Positions 10,464 through 19,329 of a DNA stretch of 64,000 nt are shown here, piece by piece. The stretch is from Lumbricus rubellus (lineage: Eukaryota > Annelida > Clitellata > Crassiclitellata > Lumbricidae): positions 32,808,992 through 32,872,991 of the forward strand of contig OX243825.1 in NCBI GenBank assembly GCA_945859605.1. The letters are read 5' to 3'. The number at the start of each line of letters is the position of its first letter. Positions within the stretch are counted from its first letter, which is position 1. The notes under the pieces were generated by a model. That model searched no databases, was not told the DNA's origin, and saw nothing but the letters and a program-made list of their open reading frames with translations. The position numbers and the translations under genes were made by a program.

Positions 10464-11093
10464 GAGGAGGATAATGAGAGTGTAGCTGAAGTGTCAGGAA
10501 TCCCACAGCTACTTCCTGACCCTGCCCAAGAATTTATGGAACGCCAAGAAAACCGAATACAAAGCTTTATGGCAAAACATGAGGAATTCGAACAGAACTT
10601 AAAGCAATATCAGAGGGACCTGAACTTGCTAAAACAGAGGGCAACCGAGTTATCCATAGGTAAGGAAACCCGAACAGTAAGTGGAGGGGATTTGAACCCA
10701 GAGCAGTCTGAAATAGGGGCTGTCGCTCTCCCACAGAGAGCCGTGGACATATGTCGCCGATTAGAGTCATCCTTGGTACCTGGTTATAGAGAAGAGGGTT
10801 TCGAATCCTTACCTGAGTGGGCCTCGGTGGTGCCTGGTTTCCTAAGGAACAGAACTAGGGTCATGGAACTTAATTATGTAGCCCCTCCCCGCCTTGCTCC
10901 TTGGCCAGGGGACCCCTCTGAGAATAAGGGTGCGAAGAAGGTAGAATTGACAGTGAGAGGGGGTGGTCTTTTGGCTGAGGGCACGCGCGCAACAATATTA
11001 TGTGCCCGAAGTATTAGTGCATTGAATATATTTTTGGCGTGCAATGTGGCGAAACTTTTACGTCGTTTCAGCGCACATGTCACATTTGGGTGA
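10464..11093 (+). pseudogene. Gag-like coiled-coil ORF, 3' part
   Basis: This is the in-frame continuation of the ORF begun at 9281, resuming at EEDNESVAEVSG. Residues encoded at about 10540-10660 (NRIQSFMAKHEEFEQNLKQY) form a likely coiled coil. Next comes a region with PQRAVDICRRLESS and PEWASVVPGFLRNRTR, then a Pro/Gly-rich tail, with stop at 11091-11093. I recognise no conserved domain. The combination of acidic N-terminus, coiled coil and lack of downstream domains suggests a retroelement structural protein or an orphan gene. The insertion of the SAP element inactivates it unless spliced out. Confidence 0.45.
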
Positions 11094-11804
11094 CAAATCG
11101 ACACTATAGTGCGCTAGAATAAATGATTGATTATAATGGATGTGCCTATCATAGACACAATTACTGTTATCCAGGTACCGTACGGTAGGCCTTCGTACAA
11201 CGAAAGGATTGGAAACTCAATGCATTAAGTTATGTCTCTTATTTTTAAAGACAAATGGGGTTTCCGTAAATTTTCGATTCTTCTTTACATGAAAGCGCCA
11301 TTCGTATAATTCGTATAATTCGTATAATTCGTCCGCTCAAAATGTCGCATCCATCCTTCGTCCACTCGTTCATCCCCGCAACTCGTAGTCCAAGTCTCCG
11401 CCCACGATCACTATAATAATTATTGTGTTGAACGCGAAGGCCACTATAGCCTAATTGTGAATGATACAATCATCGTAATTTTTAAAACATTGGATCGAGA
11501 CACTGCGACCCAAAATTAATGAAAATGATGGCAGTTGAATGGGTTCCCGAAGGGTGAAAATGGAAGAGCAAGACCATGCAAACCATGGGCGGAGTTTGGT
11601 TTCCATTTTTGGTGAGGGGGGCTGAAAAAGTTGGTCCAGAACGAGTTGCGCCGAACATTTTTTGTGATACATCATTTTCCCGGTCCCACAAAGTTGATGA
11701 CCTTTTTTAGTATATGGTATAATTATGGTATATTTTCCTGGTTCAGCCCCCTCCCCCCCCCGGGCCCCCCCCCCAATAACCTACGTGTTGTATTCTGCTG
11801 TTAG
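11094..11804. other. Non-coding stretch upstream of protease exon
   Basis: Contains a short tandem repeat ATTCGTATAA x3 at about 11300-11332 and C-runs at about 11750-11775 just before the 3' splice site of the protease exon. A Cys-Gly-Ser-Cys-Trp coding exon was looked for here and upstream and not seen. Confidence 0.5.
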
Positions 11805-11996
11805 GCTGGTGCTCTTGAGGGAAAACATTTCCTGAAGACAGGGAAATTGAGGTCACTCAGTGCACAGCAGATCGTCGACTGTTCGAGAGACTTTGGCAAC
11901 AAGGGTTGCCGTGACGGTAATCCCATAGATGCGTTTAAGTATGTCAAATCCGTTCATGGAATCGAATCTGAAGAAACTTACCCATATACAGCCGAG
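11805..11996 (+). CDS. Cathepsin L-like cysteine protease, exon A
   Basis: Papain-family (peptidase C1) exon. Acceptor CTGTTAG before 11805, donor GAG|GTTAGT at 11997; 64 codons in phase 0. It starts AGALEGKHFLKTGKL and continues SLSAQQIVDCS, GNKGC, and ends GIESEETYPYTAE, the standard series directly following the catalytic-Cys segment in cathepsin L (ALEGQ, LSEQNLVDCS, GNxGCNGG, YPY). The usual GCNGG is GCRDG here. Cathepsins L are lysosomal or secreted endopeptidases acting in protein turnover, yolk processing and digestion. The exon with CGSCWAFS and the propeptide exons are not in the 11.8 kb upstream, so the gene is 5'-incomplete in this window or has lost them. Confidence 0.9.
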
Positions 11997-12230
11997 GTTA
12001 GTACTCATTGCTGCACACTGCACAGCTTTCGAGTCATTTATCTACGACTGGATTTGTCACTTATGCATTTCGTGAACACGTCAAAGCCTGTTAGATGAAC
12101 TTAATTCCATCAATGCAGTCGGGTAATGCTCCTCCATAGATATTTACTCATGACCACTTACATGTAGGCCCTACGGTCCAACAGCGGCTAACAGTGAAAT
12201 TTTTTAATTATTATTCTTAGACAATATTTG

Positions 12231-13142
12231 TGACCAATCTTTACGAAACCAGTCGGAATGTTCAAATTAAAGGTTTTTTTCTTTTTAGCAGCAATTTCCT
12301 GTAGATGCCTCATTTTTCTTTCCAGAACTATTTGCGGTTTTTCTATATCTCACATATAACCGGAGTTACAGAATTTTAAATCGGATGGTGTACACAAACT
12401 TTTAGATGAGAAAATCGCGTGCGAAGTGTAGCGATATAATTATTGACATTCTCCTATGAAACGGCTATTTCTACTGGACCTATTTAAAAACAATTTGACC
12501 GCCGCGTAGCTTTGACAATTACAAATATACTCTACAAATTTACGAAATCTTATCCATTTCGAAGATTAAGTTATTTAAGCGAAAAGCGAAGAAAATAAAC
12601 GATTCATTTTGTTTCCCAACCTCATGGCACGCGAAATCGGCGAAGACCATGGACCGTCAGTCGTTCAGCCAGTCACAGCTCAAGATTTAGTCACGTGTCG
12701 ATCTTCTAGCGCTATTTCTTAATTGTCACGGTTGGTCGATCTATTTTGGGCCAATCTCTGTGCCTACTAAATACAAGGCGGTCATATTTTATTAATAGAA
12801 CAGGAAAGGGAAATTTCCGTGTTCAAAACGAGACCAGTCATGCATTTAAATTCGACCTGTAACCCAATTTAATATCGCAACAAAAAGTAGCTAATTTTGA
12901 CTGAAATTATGACTTTCCATCTCAATGCAGATTCAGGGCTCTTAGTAAAAAATAATTTTTTATGCATTTAGATATTTGTAAACAAGCATTTTAGACGTCA
13001 TTTGTGTTAAATATAATTATATTCTAAAACTTGTTTTTGCATTCAAGTCAATTACGACCGGTTTGAGGTTTCCCATCGTTTTTGGTCATTTTCTACATGA
13101 TGACATGTGGTCCCAAGCGACTGGTTTCGTAATGATTGGTAA
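12231..13142. mobile_element. Non-autonomous TIR element in protease intron 1
   Basis: Left end TGACCAATCTTTACGAAACC and right end GGTTTCGTAATGATTGGTAA are inverted repeats of about 22 bp (ACCAATCWTTACGAAACCAGTCG). ATTTG occurs just outside both ends, but a clean target duplication could not be fixed. No transposase frame. Confidence 0.6.
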
Positions 13143-13456
13143 CATTTGATGCGCTCAAGATCACGCACAGAGTGTGATCTCGGGCAGGCATAGTCATTAG
13201 TTAGATGAAAATGAAGTTAGAGATCCATGTGCTCGAAAGCCAAGAAAAAAGTGAAGGAAGGTAGTGAATCTGATGCATGATGCAAATGTTGAACAATTTA
13301 ACCTCTAGTGGTTAGTTATCAAGCTTTTACTTTAACAGTTCAACTTTTTCTCAAATGTGAACAATCACATGACCTAGTAAATGTTTCTTTCTATTTTCAA
13401 TGAGTGTTTTCTTTTCTGTACCTTCACTCCACTAATTTAACTTATATTTTATTATG

Positions 13457-13640
13457 TTCAATACACCCTATGACCAATGAGCCATATGAGAAAAAAGACC
13501 TATGAGCAAAAGACCCTATGAGCAATGAGCCATATGAGCAAAAAGACCTATGAGCAATAGACCCTATGAGCAATAAGCCATATGAGCAATAAGCCTATGA
13601 ACAATCAGCATTTGAGCAATCAGCCTATGAGCAATGGTCC
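13457..13640 (+). repeat. Short tandem repeat, CCTATGAGCAATGAGC units
   Basis: About eleven imperfect copies of a 15-17-bp unit (CCTATGAGCAA, GCCATATGAGCAA variants) stand head to tail within the protease intron. Confidence 0.85.
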
Positions 13641-13892
13641 ATACACATACTGAAGCAATTAACCGACTCAATTCGGCTCTATGTAAATTGTTTAATTAGG
13701 CATGGACGCCTTTGAGTTTGTAGGCCTATATTAAACAGTAATCTGAAATTGATCGAATGAATCTGTTATGAGAACGAGCGACTCAGTGTGTAGCTACAAA
13801 CTTCACAAGAGGTTCCACAAGGACCACAAGCATGTAATGACGTTCATGTTGATCCTACTAATTTTGAATTGTCCTAACTTGTCCTCCCTCAG

Positions 13893-14058
13893 GAAGGAAA
13901 ATGTGAATTTGACGACAGTTTGATTGAAGCCACATGCATCGATTATAAACGTATTGCGAAAGATTCCGAGTTGAAACTACAGGAAGCCGTTGCTACGCGT
14001 AGTCCAGTGTCTGTTATCATCGACGCCCGTCATCCATCCTTTCTAGATTACAAAACGG
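13893..14058 (+). CDS. Cathepsin L-like cysteine protease, exon B
   Basis: Acceptor CCTCCCTCAG before 13893; donor ACGG|GTCAGC at 14059. Phase 0 in, phase 1 out (the split codon G|GC gives Gly). It encodes EGKCEFDDSLIEATCIDYKR ... LQEAVATRSPVSVIIDARHPSFLDYKTG. This matches cathepsin L segments CxF, the LKKAVAT-GPVSVAIDA strand and SFxxYKSG. It joins exon A without gap after YPYTAE. The usual Gly-Pro of VGPVSV is Ser-Pro here. Confidence 0.92.
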
Positions 14059-14112
14059 GTCAGCATAGTCTGTTGTTAGCTATAATTTTTATCATAATAC
14101 ATGTAACCATAG

Positions 14113-14159
14113 AATAGCATTAGAATATGCAATAGTTTATTGCATATTCTAATGCTATT
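14113..14159 (+). repeat. Perfect 22-bp hairpin in protease intron 2
   Basis: AATAGCATTAGAATATGCAA plus TA (14113-14134) and its exact complement (14138-14159) are separated by 3 bases, 55 bp after the donor of exon B. The loop is too small for a typical microRNA precursor. It may be a recent inverted duplication or a microMITE. Confidence 0.9.
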
Positions 14160-14653
14160 ATTGAATGTAGCCTAATGCTTTATTGTAGTAAGTGTATTGA
14201 GAACAGCACAGCTCTGTGAACTGCGCCATAAATCAATCAATCAATCAATGTATTTATCAATTAGGCCTACTATGACTGTAACGTGAGCGTTAATATAAAA
14301 TCAATGCAGCAGCACGCGAAACAAGTCATTTAAGTTAAAAACTTAGCCTACTTTGAAAAAATAAATACCCCGGCACGTTTGAACCCACCATTTCCCCACG
14401 ACCATTACCCTAGTCTTTAGCGAATGCAGTTCGCACCAAGCCATGCCACCGCGGCGGGACCCTCAGCAATATGTAGAGCCTGGAGTCCTCCGGGAAACGA
14501 AGAAGGCGGCACTCGTTCACAATCATGTGCGACATCGACTGTCTTTCTCCACAGCAGCACAGTGGATCATCCGCTTGCCCCCATCTCATCAGATTACGCT
14601 AGTGAGACATTACCCCTCGTACGTCTGTTTACATTTAAGCCAAGTGTATATAT

Positions 14654-15130
14654 GTGTATGTATGTATGTATGTATGTATGTATGTATGTATGTATGTATG
14701 TATGTATGTATGTATGTATGTATGTATGTATGTATGTATGTATGTATGTATGTATGTATGTATGTATGTACATGTATGTATGTATGTATTTATGTATGTA
14801 TGTATGTATGTATGTATGTATGTATGTATGTATGTATGTATGTATGTATGTATGTATGTATGTATGTATGTATGTCTGTATGTATGTATGTATGTATGTA
14901 TGTATGTACGTATATAGGTATGTACGTACTTACGTATGTATGTATGTATGTATGTATGTATGTATGTATGTATGTATGTATGTATGCATGTAAGTATGTA
15001 TGTATGTATGTATGTATGTATGTATGTATGTATGTATGTATGTATGTATGTATGTGTGTATGTATGTATGTATGTATGTATGTATGTATGTATGTATGTA
15101 TGTACCGGTATGTATGTGTGTGTATGTGTA
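14654..15130. repeat. (ATGT)n microsatellite, ~475 bp
   Basis: Nearly pure ATGT/TGTA repeats with point variants (ATGC, TTAT, TACG near 14905-14935) and a terminal degenerate part (TGTGTGTATGTGTATACATGCA). Frames through it give Cys-Met-Tyr-Val or Thr-Tyr-Ile-His repeats, which are translation artefacts. It directly abuts the truncated MITE at 15150. Confidence 0.98.
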
Positions 15131-15149
15131 TACATGCATACGCACATAC

Positions 15150-15453
15150 ATACTTCGTGGTTTGTTATCAATATTTTCATCTGTAGCTAAAATACTAAAT
15201 CGCCGCTGAAGTTACATGGAAAAATGGCTTCGAGGCTGTTATTTTTTCCGATTAAGCTATTGATAACAAACCACGAAGCGGGATGACGGATGAAAATCTT
15301 CAGACTAAAACAAGAAGCGGGATGATTTTTCTGATTGTTTTAGTGCAATAAATTCGAAGATTGATGCAAATCTAGTTTCTGGGGGTAATCTGAAACCGGT
15401 TTCAAGTTACCGGAAGGTAATGTTTAGGAGGGGGCAATTTGAAACCTTTACAC
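15150..15453. mobile_element. GGTGTAAAGGTTTCA MITE, copy 2, truncated by the microsatellite
   Basis: Starts inside the family at CTTCGTGGTTTGTTATCAAT and ends GGCAATTTGAAACCTTTACAC at about 15453. The left third is missing where the (ATGT)n block begins. Followed by a GGA-rich run at about 15478-15535. Confidence 0.8.
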
Positions 15454-16140
15454 TGGTTTTCATATTGTTGTTCAGCAGGAGGAGGACGAAGAGGAGGCGG
15501 AGGAAGAGGGGGAGGAGGAAGGGGGGGAGGATGGGCACAAACGATGCAACCAGTGTGATAAGAAGGAGGACTGAAAAATGCAGTAGCCCACAGATGATCT
15601 GCACATGTTTACAAATCAGTCTTTCTGTGTCACGTTCGTGACGTTCGTCTGCTGAAAAAGTAAATCATGTCAAATAACCTCGACTTTAATGTGTTGGCTG
15701 ACAAGTTTTCCATTTTATTTTCTCATCCAGTGCTCTAAAATTCTAAATGTTGGGTTTCATTCTTAATTCATTACTAAACTTCACTGACCACGTCTCAAAT
15801 TTGACTGGCTCCTTATTTTTCAAGGCGACTGGGAGCCATCATGGCATGCGTTGCCCCGCCGCCATCTTACCACATTAATTGTTGTTCATGCATTTACATG
15901 TACCTCCTCTATGTCATCAGCGAATGTAAACTGTTCATAAGTCCATTCCCGATAAGTGGTCCCTTCTCTCGGCCGAGGTCACATAATTACTGTTAGGACC
16001 CAGCAGGGTGAGCAGGGTATTTATTGTTATGCGGATAGGGCCTACAGTTAAAGTGAATCTTTAGAAGTGACTACGTAGAATGACTTGTTGTCCCCCTCCC
16101 GTGTGGTCAAACTTCAAACTGCCACTCCAATTATAATATG

Positions 16141-16245
16141 CCTCATCATCATCATCATCATTATCCTTGGGTTAGCAACCCGTAGGTGTCCAATGCACAC
16201 TTTATCTTTGTCGTCCAAAGTCCGCGGTCCTGCGATACGGGGACG
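16141..16245 (-). mobile_element. RTE-type LINE 3' end with (ATC)n tail
   Basis: On the - strand this reads ...CCTACGGGTTGCTAACCCAA then GGATAATG and (ATG)n, the same 3' end as the LINE at 30655-30998. It is a short 5'-truncated copy within protease intron 2. Confidence 0.75.
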
Positions 16246-16389
16246 CGGACCTTGTTTACCCGGGCGTCGTCCGAGCCGGTATCTTCTATCTGTGATTGTC
16301 GTCTGCATTGGTTTTTTTTCTCGTATTTTTCTTTACAAGTGGAGTATCTGCACCCATCCGCTCAACCCTCGCACTCCTCACATATAGCG

Positions 16390-16640
16390 AGTTCCAGGCG
16401 TGGGACTGGCTCTGTTATGGCAACAGAGGCTGCGATGCCGTTTCCCACGTTTGCCAGCTGTTTCAGGGTTCCTGCTGAGCCTGTTCACCTCGCGTAGCGC
16501 CCTAGGTGGTACTTCAGCCTGAGCTTTCACCACTGATGACATAGCCTCAGCAGGCATTCCCATACTTGGCTGTTGCCACTCCCCTCATGAGGTGTGGGTC
16601 GGACTTTGACATAGCTTAATACTGTGAAGTTCCTCTTCTT
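16390..16640. repeat. Interspersed repeat shared with 22125-22290
   Basis: The segment with CACCTCGCGTAGCGCCCTAG, GGTGGTACTTCAGCC and CACCACTGATGACATAGCC is repeated in the same orientation near 22160-22290. Both copies lie beside LINE fragments. On the - strand both give an EVPPRALREVNR/D-type frame, so it may belong to the 5' part of a LINE. Function unknown. Confidence 0.6.
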
Positions 16641-16646
16641 TCAAAG

Positions 16647-16755
16647 GCGTTTACAATGAGCCAGAATGTACAGACTATAATCTGACCCACGCGATGTTAG
16701 TCGTTGGATATGGAACAGATCCGAATGGAGATGACTATTGGATCGTCAAAAACAG
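16647..16755 (+). CDS. Cathepsin L-like cysteine protease, exon C (catalytic His)
   Basis: Acceptor CTTTCAAAG before 16647. It encodes [20 protein letters not shown] then [16 protein letters not shown], ending on AG, two bases of the Ser codon. [11 protein letters not shown] contains the catalytic His (family form DHGVLVVGYG; Gly after His is Ala here) and KN the catalytic Asn. Read-through beyond 16755 gives no family similarity and soon stops. The exon therefore ends before GCGAGT: a GC donor (AACAG|GCGAGT), phase 2. This fits exactly the 1-base start of exon D. Confidence 0.9.
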
Positions 16756-16854
16756 GCGAGTTAATATGATTATCCGCAGTCTATACCACAAATTATAATA
16801 TTTTTGCATTCGTCTGTGCTCGTATTGTAAGTCGCTTCTAATGATGGGTCTACT

Positions 16855-17055
16855 CAAGTTGTGACTCTTTCCCTCCAGTCAGTCTCAGGCGCCGCTGCTA
16901 GACACGTAGCACGCCTTTCTCGGTTTTCTCACATTTCCACTTAAATGACTGACGTCTTACATTGGCTATCTTTTACCTCACGTATCCAATGTAAGGTCAT
17001 CCTCCAGGTCTACAATCAGGTTTCCAAGTCTAAACTTGTCCCGAAGTATCTCCCA
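16855..17055 (+). pseudogene. CR1/L2-like LINE reverse transcriptase C-terminal fragment
   Basis: Reads LQSVSGAAARHVARLSRFSH, then DVLHWLSFTSRIQCKVILQV YNQVSKSKL, with disrupted frame between. This is the region after the polymerase motifs in CR1/L2/Jockey-type LINEs (LQNAAARL...TRFDHI, LHWLPV..RI.FK). It is cut at about 17055 by the foldback element and resumes at about 17626. 5'-truncated and inactive, in protease intron 3. Confidence 0.7.
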
Positions 17056-17625
17056 GACGGTTCCACAACTGGTCCACCGACAACAGACTGGTCTACGAAA
17101 TATTGGTCCATCGAAAAATGGTTAACGACAAAATGTTCACTGGGAATTTTTTAGTCGGTGTTTTTGCAGCTGAAATGGAAGCTCGATTGATGAAAAAGCG
17201 TTTGAGAACTAGAGGTTGGATGACGGTTCTTTTACATGTGAAATAGAGCTGGACTTATGAACACAACGCTTGGGAAATAGAAGCTGGATGAAGTTTTTTT
17301 AATCTGAAACAGAGGGTGGAGTAATGAAAAAACTTCTGAGATACTGAAGATGAATTAATGGTTTTCAAGCTTAAATGAAAACTGGATGCATGGTGAAACA
17401 CATGAATGAAAATCATCAATAAATATAATTGATAATCAGCATAATTATCATCAATAATAAAAACTGAATTATTTAGCTTCTATTTAAGCTAAAAACCATT
17501 AACCTTTTTCATAAATCCAGCTTCAATTTCATAAAATAAGGAACCTTCATCCCTCTTCCATTTCTCAAGCGCTTTCTCATTAATCCGGCTTCTATTTCAG
17601 TGGACCAGTTGTCGTGCCACCCTCG
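17056..17625. mobile_element. Foldback element of CCAGCTTC minisatellite units, inserted in the LINE
   Basis: Ends are CACAACTGGTCCACCGACAAC and GTGGACCAGTTGTCGTG. Between them are diverged units of GAAATGGAAGCTGGATTGATG on the left and their complement on the right. The LINE similarity on both sides indicates insertion. CAGACGGTT and CAGACAGCT flank it, a possible decayed 9-bp duplication (7 of 9). The same family occurs at 6745-7190. Confidence 0.65.
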
Positions 17626-18030
17626 CAGACAGCTTATGTAAGCCTCTCTCTGAGTCTCCGCTTGGAATTACCTTTCTCCCACTGTTCTAAGAGCTAAACT
17701 CATGTCTGAGATCTTCTCGGCATCATCCCGTTCTTTCGAGACGTTTCTTTTCACCTCTGGTCTTCTGTGCGGAAATCGTCTGTGAATAGTCTTTGTTGCT
17801 AAGGCGAACTTCATGATATCATTTGTATAAAGAGTTTGTCAAATATACATGTAGGCTAGGCTAAATATCTCTTCGACTCTCGGACTTTTATTGAAATTAA
17901 TAGCCAATTCATACAAACGTAGCAATAAACAGCTATTGCAGTTGAAAAATAAGTTAACCACGAATGTATTGCAGAGCGGTGACTCAGAGAGAGGCTTACA
18001 TAAGCTGTCTGGGTGGGTGTCACGACAACT
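17626..18030. repeat. LINE 3' remnant plus inverted duplication of its junction
   Basis: A frame with SASAWNYLSPTVLRA and FSASSRSFETFLF resembles the end of CR1-like ORF2 (A.P.LWNSLP...SFKK.LKTHLF). Then CAGACAGCTTATGTAAGCCT (about 17627) recurs as its complement near 17990-18015 together with the foldback end CACGACAACTGG, an inverted copy of the insertion junction about 350 bp away. Confidence 0.55.
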
Positions 18031-18236
18031 GGTTCAGTTAGTTAGTTAGAATTTATGTATTCTTTAATCTGAGTTCCGGTAATGTTTCAACTGCACAATT
18101 GTATGTATAGTGTATACACTGTAGGCCTAAGTGTAACCGGTTGTCGATCGGATTGTTCAATAAACGAAAGTTATTACTGCGGTCTTATCATACCAAACTG
18201 ATCACAGCTGACACAATCTAGCGTTAAACTTTGTAG

Positions 18237-18924
18237 GTTGAATTGAGCGCTCACATTTCGTCGATGTTCATCTCAGCGACATCAATAATTATTTATTCGC
18301 CACAGTCAAACACAGCGCCAATACAATTCGCTGCCATTCATTTCAGCGACTCTTATTATAGCAATGTCAAAGTTAATTTTAATGATTGCATGTAGGCTTA
18401 CTTCTTGATTTTGTCGTAAGCTTATACGGGATGCATAGTGGATTTCAATCGTCTCTTTCTTTACGGCGAAGTATCTGCACAAATTCGTCTGACCTTCCTC
18501 TTTAGGGACTAGCTCTGGTTCTTCTGGAGGTAGAATGTAGTTTATCGTTAGAGTTCTTTCTCTTAGCCCTGTCCCTTTCCCGAGGTACCTGCTAGGCAGC
18601 AGAGGCCAGGTTTATTTTAAGGCGACCTGTATTCGCTTTGTCACAGTTCCACTAATTGGGTTTTTATTTAAGATTGCGACGCCACTCGCCTTCTCACTAT
18701 ACACCCTGGTTTCACTGCCGCTGTTGGTCCACGACTGCTTATTCATCAGGAGAAAATCCCCGCTTATTTCGCAGCTACCCTACTTAACCTATCCACCACC
18801 TGTGGACGCTCTGGGTAGCAGTTCAGCTCTGCCTCCACGGAGAATTGTGTAGGCGTTGTGTTTCGTTGCGGCGAATTGAGGTCGCTGAGATGAAGGTCGG
18901 CGAAATGTGCGCGCTCAATTCAAC
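18237..18924. mobile_element. TIR element in protease intron 3
   Basis: Left end GTTGAATTGAGCGCTCACAT and right end GCGCGCTCAATTCAAC. Inverted similarity extends about 55 bp (ATTTCGTCGA.GTTCATCTCAGCGAC). No transposase and no clear target duplication seen. 688 bp. Confidence 0.65.
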
Positions 18925-19226
18925 GTAAACCACGTTTGTGCACAATTAGCTAAGGCCTATTGCATTTTAATTTTAATACAGCGCTATAGAAGTTATAATT
19001 ATTTTACATTTACACAAGCAAATTCGAATAGAAAAGAAGAACTGAAGTGCAGCCAACGATTTCTTTTCCACTTAAAGATTATTCCACTTAAAGACTGTGA
19101 TTTAAAAGTATCAAATAAAAGTTAAACAAATTGTTGCTCGGAGCCGAGAGCTTGACGAATTGTGTGCTGTAAAGCTTCTGATGTTCTTCTCAGACAGTAA
19201 CTGTTATATTGTCTTTGATGCTGTAG

Positions 19227-19329
19227 TTATGGAACCACATGGGGCATGGATGGCTACATATGGATGTCCAGGAATAAAGACAACCAGTGCGGTATCGCAA
19301 CAGATGCGCTATATCCTAGGTTGAAGTAG
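19227..19329 (+). CDS. Cathepsin L-like cysteine protease, last exon D
   Basis: Acceptor GATGCTGTAG before 19227. The first base completes Ser, then [33 protein letters not shown] and stop TAG at 19327-19329. This is the invariant C-terminus of cathepsins L (NSWG..WGM.GY..M.....N.CGIA..A.YP). With exons A-C it gives 189 residues, the length expected from ALEG to the end. The family Trp after Asn-Ser (a side of the active-site pocket) is Tyr. This may reduce activity, reflect assembly error, or mark a non-catalytic or decaying copy. No AATAAA is obvious in the next 200 bp. Confidence 0.9.

Larger units (their letters stand above)
11997..13892 (+). other. Protease intron 1, with a TIR element and a 16-bp tandem repeat
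   Basis: GTTAGT donor and CTCCCTCAG acceptor. It holds the TIR element 12231-13142 and the CCTATGAGCAATGAGC repeat 13457-13640. No additional exon was recognised. Confidence 0.8.

Noticed and set aside
14424..15209. Long frames with Cys-Met-Tyr-Val or Thr-Tyr-Ile-His repeats, also at 22.2, 36.2, 45.0 and 45.6 kb
   Set aside because: They are translations of ATGT/CATA microsatellites, open in several frames on both strands at once; no codon bias or domain.
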